Made by a program: the position numbers and the translations under genes. From NCBI GenBank assembly GCA_947372745.1, contig CANBUY010000001.1, positions 62,001 to 126,000 of the forward strand: a stretch of DNA of 64,000 nt, read 5' to 3'. Each line of letters opens with the position of its first letter. Within the stretch, counting starts at the first letter, position 1. Positions 27,919 through 36,949 of this stretch are shown here, piece by piece. Origin of the DNA: Comamonadaceae bacterium. GTDB lineage: Bacteria; Pseudomonadota; Gammaproteobacteria; Burkholderiales; Burkholderiaceae_C. The notes beneath the pieces are model-generated. The model was not told the DNA's origin, did no database searches, and saw only the letters and a program-made list of their open reading frames with translations.

Positions 27919-29264
27919 CTATTTTTGTGGCACCAGCCGCCATCGCGCACCTGGCCCCTTGCGCTCTGGTGCAATGAGGTTGCGGCGGCTCAAGTCAGCG
28001 AGCAGGTTTTTGATCCGGTTGCGCTTTTGTGCATCGCTCAATACATCGGGCAATTTGGCCCGCATCACCGCTTCCAGCTCCTCACGTTTGCACGCCGTAA
28101 AGTTGCGCAAGTGCTGCAACACCAGCTCCCGGTAAAAGGCTGAATCCAGCCCCTTGTTCAGGGTGTGCTGGGCTTGCTCACCCATCACCTGTGCGACCTT
28201 GGCCGACACATGGATATTGGGTGTGCGGCCTTCAATCAACTTTCGCGCGCGCAGTGCCCGGGCATCAACTGCACTGATAGGCAGGCGCTTTTGCACCTTG
28301 TCCAGCAAGAACACATCCATTAACGACAAATCCGGCTGCTGTCCTGGTGGGCGATGGCGTTGTGCAAAGCCTCGCGAATCACCCAGGCATCGTATTGCGG
28401 CACCTCGGTAGGAAATAGCGTGCCCGGCGGCAAGTAGCGCACCGTAAGGTTGCGAACCCGTGCAAACAGTGCGTCAGGGGCCAGCAGCAGGGGTAAGCCA
28501 TAGTGCTGGTAATCCAGCACTGTGCCATCGGCATCCTTGAGCACCCACGACACCTGAGGCGGCAGCGGCAGAAACTGCGCCGACTCGTCTTTGCCAAAAA
28601 GCAACAATGCGGCCCGCGTCAATTGCCCGCCCCGGCTGAGCTTGAGCTTGGACAGCAGCGTGGGCACGTCCCAGCCTGCCACCTCACCCGCCAGATGCGG
28701 ATGCTTCTCTGCAAAACGCTGCCGCCCCACGGCCAGTGCGGACGCGTCCAGATCGGCCACAGTGGCGGTGCTCACCAGCTCAGCGGACCAATCGGCCCGC
28801 GTATTCAGCCTTGCCCACAGCCGGGCCTCTTTGTCGGCATGGCTGGCAAGTTTGACCTTGGCGCTGTGGATGCGGATGTACTCGACCTCATGAAAACTCA
28901 CCGGCTGCGCCACAGCTGCAGGTACGCGCAGCACCACCACAGGCTGGTCTTGGTAGTCACACGCATCAAAACGGAAATCCAGCTTGGGCCGCAAGTATTG
29001 GTGCAGCCATAAATCCAGAATTTGTGCCCCCACCTTGGCTGCGCCAGGTGTGAAGCGGGTTCCCACTACCCGGCGGGTGTCGTTTTCAATACCCCAGACC
29101 ATGTAGCCAAAAGGCTCACCGTCCAACGCTGCCGCATTGGCCAGGGCAGAGACGTACTCGCCCATGGTGTGCGGATCGTCGTTGTGCTTGAACTCCAGCC
29201 ACTCGTGTTCACCCGCTTGGGCCAGCAGGCGGTCAAGCAATAAGGTCAGATCACCGGAATTCAT
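27919..29264 (-). pseudogene. AlbA/Schlafen-type ATP-binding DNA-binding protein gene with internal deletion
   Basis: The 5' frame (29264-28320) encodes an AlbA_2 domain (GEHEWLEFKHNDDPHTMGEY) and the start of the HATPase-like region, ending REALHNAIAHQDSSRICR and a stop. The 3' frame (28329-27919) then continues with MDVFLLDKVQKRLPISAVDARALR and a C-terminal winged-helix region. In complete relatives (COG2865 type) about 100 or more residues separate IAHQDY from this part. An internal deletion with frame change has therefore removed the middle, and the two frames overlap by 10 bp. Intergenic 27737-27918 holds AT-rich TATCCTAT-like repeats, including AATAGGATAA at 27871 and its inverse at 27914. 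Confidence 0.8.
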
Positions 29265-29280
29265 GTTTTACGCCGTTCAT

Positions 29281-29325
29281 AAATTAATAGCTGCTCTAGC
29301 ACGTTACATAAGGGCTGCAGGCACT
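29281..29325 (+). repeat. Dispersed intergenic repeat, copy 3
   Basis: Contains AATTAATAGCTGCTCTAGCAC and then GGGCTGCAGGCAC, the same two blocks in the same order as the copy at 7181. It lies between the start of the collapsed AlbA gene and the truncated DUF2130 copy. Confidence 0.5.
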
Positions 29326-29639
29326 TTTTGCTTACTTTTTCCAGTCGCAACGGTGAGGACCGCGGTCACGGCCAGCTTGCGCGCTACCTCACCCGCATCA
29401 AGCTTAGCCTTGAGTGCCTGGATTTCGGAATCCTTCGTTGCTGCAGTTTTCTGCATGGCGCTGGCAACCTGGGCCTGGGCAAGCTCGACGGCATTGCGCT
29501 TGTCTTGCTCGGCCAATTCAAGCCGCTCATGCAACTGCTGCTCGAACGCGCCGTCGCGAACTTGCTTCAAGATATCTGCGTACCCGGCCTCATCGATTTT
29601 GAATGCTTTGTTGCAGTGGGGGCAGATGATTTCGTGCAT
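29304..29639 (-). pseudogene. Truncated second copy of the DUF2130 gene (5' part only)
   Basis: The first 92 or so codons match the gene starting at 27736 almost residue for residue ([19 protein letters not shown], then the coiled-coil start), and the identity continues about 30 bp upstream of the ATG. After [10 protein letters not shown] the frame runs into unrelated sequence (AVLTVATGKSKQ...) and stops. The DUF2130 nuclease-like domain is absent. DNA identity of the repeated 300 bp is roughly 94% by eye. Confidence 0.85.
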
Positions 29640-29945
29640 GTCGGTGCGTCCTGTTTTTGTTAGTAGCGTTCAATCGGTCATCTGCGTTTGGCAAGGCGAA
29701 CGTGCCCCTTTGTTAGCCGGTAAATCGAGCACGGACCATTTACTCCTTTATCGGCCACACAGGCAATCGTCTGGCCCTAGGCATCACGTCACCGGGCGCA
29801 TGTGCGTGGCCCCGGCGCCCACGACGCGCTCCAGCGTGGCGACTGCATCCGGGTGCATAGCGCAATTTAAAAGCAGGGCGCTGCGGGGCTGAAAACGCAA
29901 GCGCCGTGCAGCCCGTTTAGGCGCAGTCTGTCAGATTTTCAAATT
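29640..29945. other. Non-coding stretch upstream of the truncated DUF2130 copy
   Basis: The first 30 bp belong to the duplicated DUF2130 upstream segment. The remainder has no convincing gene. A short minus-strand frame near 29860-29785 (MHPDAVATLERVVGAG...) looks like a gene tail but is too short to name. Confidence 0.4.
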
Positions 29946-32900
29946 TCAGGCGACCTCTCGTGGGGGAATTACAGGATCACCGATCAAATTAGGTATGGTC
30001 TTTTGAATAAGCTTTACACCCGGTTCTTTTGCGCCGGTTACGTGCTTAGTAATCGCCATTCGAATGAGGTGCTCAATTTCCTTTAGAGTTGGATTGGAAG
30101 CATAGCTATAACGATATTGGGTTCGCAAAGCCCGGTAAACATCAAGTAAATAGAAAGAATTCTTTTGTATCGACGAAATGTAATCTCGGATTATCTCGCT
30201 CCAGTTTCTTGGTCTTTGAGAAATAAGCAATAGTGCCAATTCATGTTTTCTCAAGTCGATAGTTTCTTTCAAAAAAACATCAATGAGAAGCGGCCCCATT
30301 TTCTGAGAGTGAAGATCATCTTTCGACCACCTAACAACATTGCTAGGAATTTCAACTAACACCGCAATTAAACGTTCTTTTGCAGTAGCCCCGAAGTTAC
30401 CTTCTAAAACAAACGCAACACCATCAAAAATGGCTTCCCCCCTTTCAGCGAGAACGGGTAAGATAACCAACAAGACCATTGTCAACTGCTCCCAGCACTT
30501 TAGAATTTCTTCCAATAGTGCTCGTTTTGTGGCTGGTGCAACATAATCGCTATTTCTTAATGCCTTTGACGATGCACGCAAAGTCTGCATTAAGCACGTA
30601 ACAGATTGCTCAGCGAAAATGCTGACGCGTTGATCGTAGGGGCGAGATAAGTCGTATCCTTGATCCGCAAAGCGGTCCTTAATCTCCGCTGGTAGATTTG
30701 AGTCTCTTACCCCAACCTCGATCTCAGTTTGCATCTTTTCAAGAGCTGCAGGTGATGGTGTCCACTGTGCCAACCGGTAAGGGTCCAGGTTTTTTGGCAA
30801 ACCACATTTTTCTTCAACTTGTTGCCGCAGGCTTGTAAGATCATTCGTCAATACCCTAAGAGCGTCGTCCCGCTGCCTGTCGATTCCAGTGTAAAACTCA
30901 ATTACCTCGGGCATGCTCGAGTATCTTAAATCAGTAAGAATGAAGTTCGCAAATGCATTGTCGTGATGCATTCTCAGTGCCGCAAAGTAGTAGATCCAAA
31001 AGGAAAATCTAAAAACAAACTCACCATCTCTACATACAAGTATATTATTCATACTTAAGACATCGAATACCACCTGCACTTCCAGATCGATATAGCGCTC
31101 ACGACAACACTGTTGCAACGTCTCAAGAAAGTGTCGACGGGAGAATGTGAATATATTTTTCTTTATGAGAGTTTCGCAAAAATATCCAAGTACAAACTCG
31201 CAATCTTTTAAATCTGGTCGCGCCTTGTAAGTTGGAAGATTATCTACATTAAAAAGCAAAAAAAGTATTCTCTTAATCATCTCTGAACGATTGACGGGGC
31301 TATCCTCGAAATCGTATTCAGATACCTTTAGTAAAGTCAAACAATTGAGTGGCGTTCTGTGGAGATTCAACATCTCAAGATCTGATGTGATTTTTGTAAT
31401 GACAGAGTTCTCATCTCCAACTTGGCGCTGATCGTTATAGTCAGAGACAATTCGTCGGATATGGTTTCTAGACAGCGTCCATAGGTAAAGTGACTGAAAA
31501 TTAACTTCAATGCCATGAGTTGATAATCGCTCGCTACTTATGGATATTGGCTCTAATGTATGCATGCAGACAATTGGAATACCGGGAAAATGCCCAATTA
31601 ACTTTGCAACAATTTTCCAAGCATCCTTTGTTGTGCTGCTTATCGAATCAATGATTACGCATTTGACTTCGCTGTGCGCAAGACCAACCTCGCTTAATTC
31701 CCGCGCTGTGGCATTTTTAATTGTGCTTGGTTTTAGTTCTGTCGCATCGAAATATAGCCAAAGTTGGTTATATTTAGCCCATGCCTCTTTAATTAAGAAG
31801 TGTGCTAAACAGGTAAGTCCAAACTGGGGTGAAGAATGTATTGCCGATGAAGTTGGTGTGCGGATAAACTCATTTAAGTCGATTGTTTCAATGCTGGCTT
31901 CATCGCGCTCAACTTCTGGCTTTGTTTTAACAATCGGGTCTACCCACACTGCTGGCTGCCCGGGAAATGAGACTAGCGCTTCGCGCAAGCGCTTATCGTG
32001 ATACTTAAAAACTAGATCTATGGATTGGATATTGCTTGATTTGTTGCCAGGTGAAGGTGAATCGGTTAAATATACCTTTCCGCTGTCATGATTTGCGAAG
32101 TCGACGCCAGCTACAAATGTTTGATGCTTTGTCCATTGACGATATATTATTTCTGTTGGCCCAGCAGATTCATCTAGTTTAATAATGGCATAGCCTAGTC
32201 GATCTCGCTTACTGCTGTATAGAGCAGGTGCGAAACATTGAATTTGAGACTTTCCAGAATTTATTACATGTAGTTTAGATTGCTCGTGCTCATGACCATG
32301 AAGAGCAACTGCAAATTTAGGTAGTAATGCTTTCAGTTCCTGTTGAGATGACTCGCTAAGCCAATTCAGGGGGTGGTGCATGACCAACAACTTCCATTTG
32401 CTATTTGTCTTTTGCAGCCATTCGTGAATGCTTCGAGTATCGACTTGCAATCGCCCTTTGTCCACAACCGATTTCCCGTCTTTGATCAGGCCGCCACTGC
32501 TGCATAAAGCGGAATTCAGACAATAAATACCTACTTCATTAGTCAAATTCCAACCTGCACCTGTTGATTTTTCAGCGCCTGCGCCGAAGACTGCGAACTG
32601 ACTTTCGAAGGTTCGATAAGTGGCAAATTTTTCTGTTAATACATTTGGTGCTTTTAGGACAAATTCATTAAAAGCAGTTTCATTAAGTTTCTGGGAAACT
32701 ACGCCCTCGTGGAGTATGTATTGGTCATTAACCCATCCTTGGCTGAGGTCGTGATTTCCAGGTACACAAATTCGTTTATCTTTGGTTACGCCTAACGAGT
32801 TAAGTCTTTCGTCAAAAATAGTTAAAAAATCCTTATATTGATTTTCATCATTTCCCCTTTGTGCGATGTCGCCGCTGAATGCAACAAAAACTTCTTTAGA

Positions 32901-33020
32901 CCCAATGCTTTGTAGTTGTATCGTTAGATCTGAGAAAAATGCATCAATGACTGCTCTGTGATTTTCGTAGCATCCGACAATATTATGAAAATCTGATAGG
33001 TGGATGATTGCTATAGTCAA
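29946..33020 (-). CDS. Metallophosphoesterase fused to a degenerate STAND/NACHT-like NTPase body; candidate defence protein
   Basis: A 1024-residue protein. Residues about 4-290 are a calcineurin-like phosphoesterase with every metal motif intact: SDFH (Asp10, His12), FSGDIAQRG (Asp51), PGNHD (Asn89, His90), VMHHP (His215) and HGHEH (His241, His243). From about 375 onward it resembles a STAND-type module: SSPQFGLTCLAHFL (397-409) sits where a P-loop belongs but has Leu for the Lys; VKCVIIDSI (452-460) looks like Walker B; RFSFWIYYFAAL (671-682) resembles the end of a NACHT winged-helix unit. The C-terminal third is helical and unrecognised. The DNA is clearly AT-richer than its flanks, a sign of recent transfer. 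No signal peptide or membrane segment. The architecture, effector plus sensor-like body, suggests phage defence; this is inference. Confidence 0.75.
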   Translation of the reverse strand: MTIAIIHLSDFHNIVGCYENHRAVIDAFFSDLTIQLQSIGSKEVFVAFSGDIAQRGNDENQYKDFLTIFDERLNSLGVTKDKRICVPGNHDLSQGWVNDQYILHEGVVSQKLNETAFNEFVLKAPNVLTEKFATYRTFESQFAVFGAGAEKSTGAGWNLTNEVGIYCLNSALCSSGGLIKDGKSVVDKGRLQVDTRSIHEWLQKTNSKWKLLVMHHPLNWLSESSQQELKALLPKFAVALHGHEHEQSKLHVINSGKSQIQCFAPALYSSKRDRLGYAIIKLDESAGPTEIIYRQWTKHQTFVAGVDFANHDSGKVYLTDSPSPGNKSSNIQSIDLVFKYHDKRLREALVSFPGQPAVWVDPIVKTKPEVERDEASIETIDLNEFIRTPTSSAIHSSPQFGLTCLAHFLIKEAWAKYNQLWLYFDATELKPSTIKNATARELSEVGLAHSEVKCVIIDSISSTTKDAWKIVAKLIGHFPGIPIVCMHTLEPISISSERLSTHGIEVNFQSLYLWTLSRNHIRRIVSDYNDQRQVGDENSVITKITSDLEMLNLHRTPLNCLTLLKVSEYDFEDSPVNRSEMIKRILFLLFNVDNLPTYKARPDLKDCEFVLGYFCETLIKKNIFTFSRRHFLETLQQCCRERYIDLEVQVVFDVLSMNNILVCRDGEFVFRFSFWIYYFAALRMHHDNAFANFILTDLRYSSMPEVIEFYTGIDRQRDDALRVLTNDLTSLRQQVEEKCGLPKNLDPYRLAQWTPSPAALEKMQTEIEVGVRDSNLPAEIKDRFADQGYDLSRPYDQRVSIFAEQSVTCLMQTLRASSKALRNSDYVAPATKRALLEEILKCWEQLTMVLLVILPVLAERGEAIFDGVAFVLEGNFGATAKERLIAVLVEIPSNVVRWSKDDLHSQKMGPLLIDVFLKETIDLRKHELALLLISQRPRNWSEIIRDYISSIQKNSFYLLDVYRALRTQYRYSYASNPTLKEIEHLIRMAITKHVTGAKEPGVKLIQKTIPNLIGDPVIPPREVA

Positions 33021-33179
33021 TTTATATTTCCTTCGTCATTGTTTACTTGCTGCGCACTAACATTAATTTCTCATTGAAACCTGATACAGGCCTTGAGTGT
33101 CTTACATATGAAAAGTTTTCTTGTTTTGAACATTTGTTAGCTACGACTATTTCAATCTGACCCCAAATACTAGCTCTAG

Positions 33180-33338
33180 GGTTGTAGTGATTAACAGCCA
33201 CTGCATAGCCCTTGTCGCCGCCACAGAGAACACCCACGCCGCTTCCTGCTCGTCTTCGCCCTTGGCAGGCATGTGCCCCACACCTGCCAGCGCCACCACG
33301 GGCAACTCCAGGCCTTTGCTGACCTTCATGTCATCACT
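33180..33338 (-). pseudogene. UvrD-type helicase C-terminal remnant
   Basis: The minus-strand frame reads DDMKVSKGLELPVVALAGVG and, after a short acidic stretch, AAWVFSVAATRAMQWLLITT. This is the C-terminal UvrD/Rep helicase pattern (KGLEFPVV and YVAATRA motifs V and VI). Nothing upstream of the KVSKGLE motif remains, because the sequence passes straight into the end of the DUF1016 gene. The 33021-33179 stretch beyond it holds no gene. Confidence 0.75.
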
Positions 33339-34404
33339 CATCATCCAAGTCCCCCAACAACACCCCGCGCCGCGCCAGCCGCTCACGCGCTTCAAGCAAT
33401 GCTGCATGCAGCTTTTGCTCCAGCTCCGCTTTGGGTGGCAGTTCGGTCCAGTACTCGGCCACGGTGATGCCGTCTTTGTGCATTTGCAGCAGCTCCACCT
33501 GTTCGCGGCTGGATTCGGCGCACAGAATGAGGCCGATGGGGGCCTCTTCGCCCGGCTGGCGCTCGTGTTTGTCCAGCCATTTCAGATAGAGCTCCATCTG
33601 ACCCTTGTGCGCGGCTTTGAAGCGGCCCAGCTTGAGTTCGATAGCCACCAGGCGTCGCAGGCGGCGGTGATAGAAAAGCAAGTCCAGATAAAAGTCGTCG
33701 CCGTCAATGACCATGCGCTTTTGGCGCTCTACAAACGCAAAGCCCCGGCCCAGCTCCAGGATGAAGGCTTCCAGCTGGCGCAGGATGGCAGCTTCCAGAT
33801 CGGCTTCGTCATGGCCTTGGCGCAGGCCCAAGAAGTCGAGAAAGTACGGGTCTTTGAAAACTTGTGCGGGGGCTTCGCCTGGGTTAACGACCGGCTCAAT
33901 CTGAGAAGGGGCGGTCGCTTGCCAAGTGGCAAGTTCGGTGCGCTCGAAGGCCTTGCGTTCGATTTGGTGTGCCAGCTCGCGTACGCTCCAGCCGTCTTGT
34001 GCGGTCTGGTTGGCGTAAAACCGGCGGGCTTGCGGGGTTTTCAGCGCCACGATGGCCACCATGTGGCTCCAGCTCAATTTTGCCGACAGTGTCGACACAA
34101 TTGCCGCGTCCGGAAAACCTTCCGCGAACTTCACCATGCGGCGCAGGTTGCGCGACTCAAATCCCCGGCCAAATTCTTGCGTCAGTTGTTGGCCTAGCTG
34201 GTCCAGCAGTTGGGCTCCATAGCTTGCGCGGCCTTCCCCCAGCACCTCGGTGCGCAGCCTATGGCCCACATTCCAATACAGCCGCGTCAGCTCCGCATTC
34301 ACAGCACCGGCCAGCCGCTGGCGGCTGCTGGCAATCAGCGCGCGCAGTTCGTCATGCAGGCTATCGGCAGGCGCAGGCACCAGCTTGTGTGTCGTATCAA
34401 TCAT
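33334..34404 (-). CDS. DUF1016/YhcG-type PD-(D/E)XK nuclease domain protein, copy B
   Basis: A 356-residue DUF1016 protein, only distantly like copy A at 25141. It has the N-terminal helical domain (SLHDELRALIASSRQRLAGA onward) and the nuclease-like LLFYHRRLRRLVAIELKLGRF, with the Glu-x-Lys pair, near residues 260-280. ATG 34404 has an AGGAAAAC ribosome site; the frame upstream to 34464 looks non-coding. Its 3' end overlaps the helicase remnant by a few bases. Confidence 0.88.
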   Translation of the reverse strand: MIDTTHKLVPAPADSLHDELRALIASSRQRLAGAVNAELTRLYWNVGHRLRTEVLGEGRASYGAQLLDQLGQQLTQEFGRGFESRNLRRMVKFAEGFPDAAIVSTLSAKLSWSHMVAIVALKTPQARRFYANQTAQDGWSVRELAHQIERKAFERTELATWQATAPSQIEPVVNPGEAPAQVFKDPYFLDFLGLRQGHDEADLEAAILRQLEAFILELGRGFAFVERQKRMVIDGDDFYLDLLFYHRRLRRLVAIELKLGRFKAAHKGQMELYLKWLDKHERQPGEEAPIGLILCAESSREQVELLQMHKDGITVAEYWTELPPKAELEQKLHAALLEARERLARRGVLLGDLDDE

Positions 34405-34641
34405 GTTGTTTTCCTGGCCATGTCCCCAACTTACTGCCAAACCCCCATCCACCCCAATCACCAACCGCTGGCGGTTGATAGAAGTCGTTGAATCCTAGTG
34501 AATTTTATTATTATCACCTAAGCTGTATCGCCCAACGCAATGCGATATCAGCACGTTTTGTCCGATAGAGCCCGTAGCGGCAGTGCCTGCATTTCAAGGT
34601 GTTTCCGGGGTGCAAGACTGCAAACTCTTGCAGCACCAGTC

Positions 34642-34743
34642 GGTGTCGAGCCGGCTGTAGGTGTTGCCCTCCAGCCAGGAGGAGGCCCAAGACAGGTCAA
34701 TCAGCAAGCGATTCAGAATGTCGCGCGCAAAGGTGTCCGCCGG
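34642..34743 (-). pseudogene. Fic-protein gene fragment 1
   Basis: Thirty-four codons, including RDILNRLLIDLSWASSWLEG followed by NTYSRLDT, match residues about 142-176 of the intact Fic protein at 37448. This is the inhibitory-helix region. Frames on both sides are unrelated. Nothing else is seen in 34405-34797. Confidence 0.75.
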
Positions 34744-34797
34744 TGTTTGCTCAGTGCGCGCGCTGCCCTTGCTTGCCAACGCGCAAGAGCACCTTAC

Positions 34798-36135
34798 TTA
34801 GTGCGCCTCCCAGCGCACCAGATAAACCGCCAAGCCGGTGAGCGCGCCATACACCAGCATGGCCAGGCCAATGAGGGCAAACATGTCGTCAACAGGTGCG
34901 CCCTGGCTCACCAGCGCCAGGCCGCCCAGCGCTACCAAAGCCAGGCGAACTGTGCCCGCCAACACGGGGCCGAGTAGCTTGCCCGCGCCCTGTGAGGCAA
35001 AGTACAGGCACAGGCCAAAGCCAAAAAAGGCGTAGCAGGGGCCTGCCCACAAAAAATAGACGCGTGCATTGGCCAAGACGGCTTGGTTGCTCGTGAACAG
35101 GGTCGACCAGGCATCGGGAAATACCGCCACCCCTGCGCCAATCACGCCCACCAGCACCGCCGACAAGCCCGCGCCCGTCCAGGCCACTTGGCGGGCGCGC
35201 GCTACCTTGCCCGCGCCCAGCGCCATGCCCACCATCGGCACGCAGGCCACGCCGATGGCGAAGGTGATGGGGATCAGCAAAAACTCCAGCCGCGTGCCAA
35301 TGCCGTAGCCGGCCAGCGCCTCGGGGCCAAAGCCCGCCACGATTTTGGTGAGCACCAAAATAGTTAAAACGGTTTGCAAAGATGACAGGCTGGCGACGGC
35401 ACCGACTTTCAAAATATCGTTAAAAAGGCCTCGCTTGAACACCGGGCTAAAGATCAAACGCACCCGGCTTTTGTCTGAGCGCAGATAACTGTAAAGATAG
35501 ACGGCACCAAAGCTGAAGGCCAGCACCTGGCCCGCCGCCACCCCGACCATGCCCAACCGTGGAAAAGGCCCCCAGCCCAGCCCCAGCGCACCCCCCAAAA
35601 GCACCTGCCCCACGGCGACCAAAATCAAGGTCATAGACGGTGTTTTCATATTGCCCGAGCCGCGTATGGCGGAGGCAAACGCGTTGGTGAGCCAAATGCT
35701 GGTGGCGCCCAAAAATGCCATATTGGCATAGGCCATGGCGTGGTCAAGCGCTACCCCACTACCGCCGATCAACTGGAATATTGGGCGCCCCCAGATAAGA
35801 AACAAAGCACTGAACAGCAGGCCCAAAACGAGGGAGATAACCGTGGCGTGCAGCACCAGCGCATTGGCTTTGGCGTGGTCACCAGCACCAATGGCGCGGC
35901 TGATGGCGGCCGAAATACCGCCGCCCATGGATCCGGCCGAGAGCATTTGCTGCAGCATGATCATGGGGAAAACCAGCGCAATGCCCGCTAATTCGAGCGT
36001 GCCCAAGCGGCCAATGTAGGTGGTCTCGGCAATGCTGACCCCGGCGGTGGCCACCATCGCCACCATATTGGGCAAACTCAAACGCCAGATCGTGGGGAGG
36101 ATGGGGTCCGACGTCAGGGCGTTTCGAGTGGTCAT
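34798..36135 (-). CDS. MATE-family efflux transporter
   Basis: A 445-residue multidrug and toxin extrusion protein with about 12 membrane helices in two pseudo-symmetric bundles. The first helix pair (LSLPNMVAMVATAGVSIAET) and SMGGGISAAISRAIGAGD are typical MATE sequence. It exports cationic compounds using sodium or proton gradients. ATG 36135 is preferred to the upstream ATG at 36192. The last 16 codons occur again in the scar at 24924. Confidence 0.9.
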   Translation of the reverse strand: MTTRNALTSDPILPTIWRLSLPNMVAMVATAGVSIAETTYIGRLGTLELAGIALVFPMIMLQQMLSAGSMGGGISAAISRAIGAGDHAKANALVLHATVISLVLGLLFSALFLIWGRPIFQLIGGSGVALDHAMAYANMAFLGATSIWLTNAFASAIRGSGNMKTPSMTLILVAVGQVLLGGALGLGWGPFPRLGMVGVAAGQVLAFSFGAVYLYSYLRSDKSRVRLIFSPVFKRGLFNDILKVGAVASLSSLQTVLTILVLTKIVAGFGPEALAGYGIGTRLEFLLIPITFAIGVACVPMVGMALGAGKVARARQVAWTGAGLSAVLVGVIGAGVAVFPDAWSTLFTSNQAVLANARVYFLWAGPCYAFFGFGLCLYFASQGAGKLLGPVLAGTVRLALVALGGLALVSQGAPVDDMFALIGLAMLVYGALTGLAVYLVRWEAH

Positions 36136-36358
36136 GGTGACTTTTTTGGGTGGTGCTGCTGAATGATGTCGCCGCAAGGCGGGGTGAAACACGAGGATAC
36201 GCCCGAGCGATTTTTTGGCTGTCCCCGGCAGGACTTGGCGCTAATGCTTCCCCGTTGGAGCGGCGCCTCGCCGCGAAGGCCTGTACGAAATCATTAGGCC
36301 AGGACAAAAAGGCGGGTAAGTAAGGTTTCGCATTCAACCTTAACCCAGTTAAAACCGA

Positions 36359-36387
36359 TTGATTATGCATACTTTTGTGCATATACT
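36359..36387 (+). promoter_or_regulatory. brnTA promoter with embedded inverted repeat
   Basis: TTGATT (36359-36364), 17 bp spacer and TATACT (36382-36387) make a good sigma-70 promoter just before the toxin start. An inverted repeat, TATGCA (36364-36369) and TGCATA (36378-36383), fills the spacer and touches both hexamers; it is the expected place for BrnA autorepression. Confidence 0.6.
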
Positions 36388-36393
36388 AAGCGC

Positions 36394-36613
36394 ATGGAAT
36401 TCACCTGCAACCCAACTAAGAACGACACCAACGTGCGCGAGCGAGGTTTGCCCTTGTTGGCAGCGCGGGGCATGTTCAATGCGGCAATGCTGGTTCTTGA
36501 AGATACCCGCACGGCTTATCCCGAGCGGCGCTTCATTGGCTACAACACCATTGAGGGGCTTCAGAAAGGCCAATGACCGTGAAAACAAAAAATTTGAAAC
36601 TCAAAACCTCTGA
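36394..36613 (+). pseudogene. brnT: Broken BrnT toxin gene
   Basis: The first frame gives MEFTCNPTKNDTNVRERG and ends after GYNTIEGLQKGQ; it lacks the last strands of BrnT. The missing C-terminal motif reappears in the +1 frame as FRKANDRENKKFE, ending at 36613. Relatives have about 20 residues between the IEG and RKAN segments, so an internal deletion plus frameshift has destroyed the ribonuclease. Confidence 0.8.
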
Positions 36614-36929
36614 GGCTGCGCCGGTCATCGACTGGGCGGCAGCAGATGCTGCGCTATTGGCTGATACGCCCGATGACGACAGCCCCGAGCTGACAGCAGC
36701 CCAAGCGGCGCAACTTCGTCCGCTGGGTGAAGTCCTGTCAGGGTTTTCTACCGGCAAGACGCGCATCACCATCAACCTAGACGATGCCGTGTTGCAGGCT
36801 TACAAGGCGCGTGCCGGTGGGCGCGGCTACCAGACGCTGATTAATGAGACGCTGCGCCGAGGTTTGGCAGTGGATGCCGTCAAGGAAGCGCTACGCGAGG
36901 TGATTCGCGAGGAACTTCACACCGCCTAA
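36573..36929 (+). CDS. brnA: BrnA-type antitoxin
   Basis: A 118-residue antitoxin. The C-terminal half carries a ribbon-helix-helix DNA-binding domain (RITINLDDAVLQAYKARAGG followed by RGYQTLINETLRRGL). The acidic N-terminal half binds toxin in known BrnTA pairs. The gene is intact though its toxin partner is broken, so it is now an orphan DNA-binding repressor. Its start overlaps the old toxin end by 41 bp. Confidence 0.88.
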   Translation: MTVKTKNLKLKTSEAAPVIDWAAADAALLADTPDDDSPELTAAQAAQLRPLGEVLSGFSTGKTRITINLDDAVLQAYKARAGGRGYQTLINETLRRGLAVDAVKEALREVIREELHTA

Positions 36930-36949
36930 GGGCAGTCAGTCATCGCGCT

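Noticed and set aside
27871-27923. AATAGGATAA/TTATCCTATT pair as a terminator
   Set aside because: Arms are AT-rich, 33 bp apart and the right arm enters the coding frame; weak as a terminator.
29785-29860. Possible gene tail MHPDAVATLERVVGAG
   Set aside because: Only about 25 codons with no recognised family; not enough to call a remnant.
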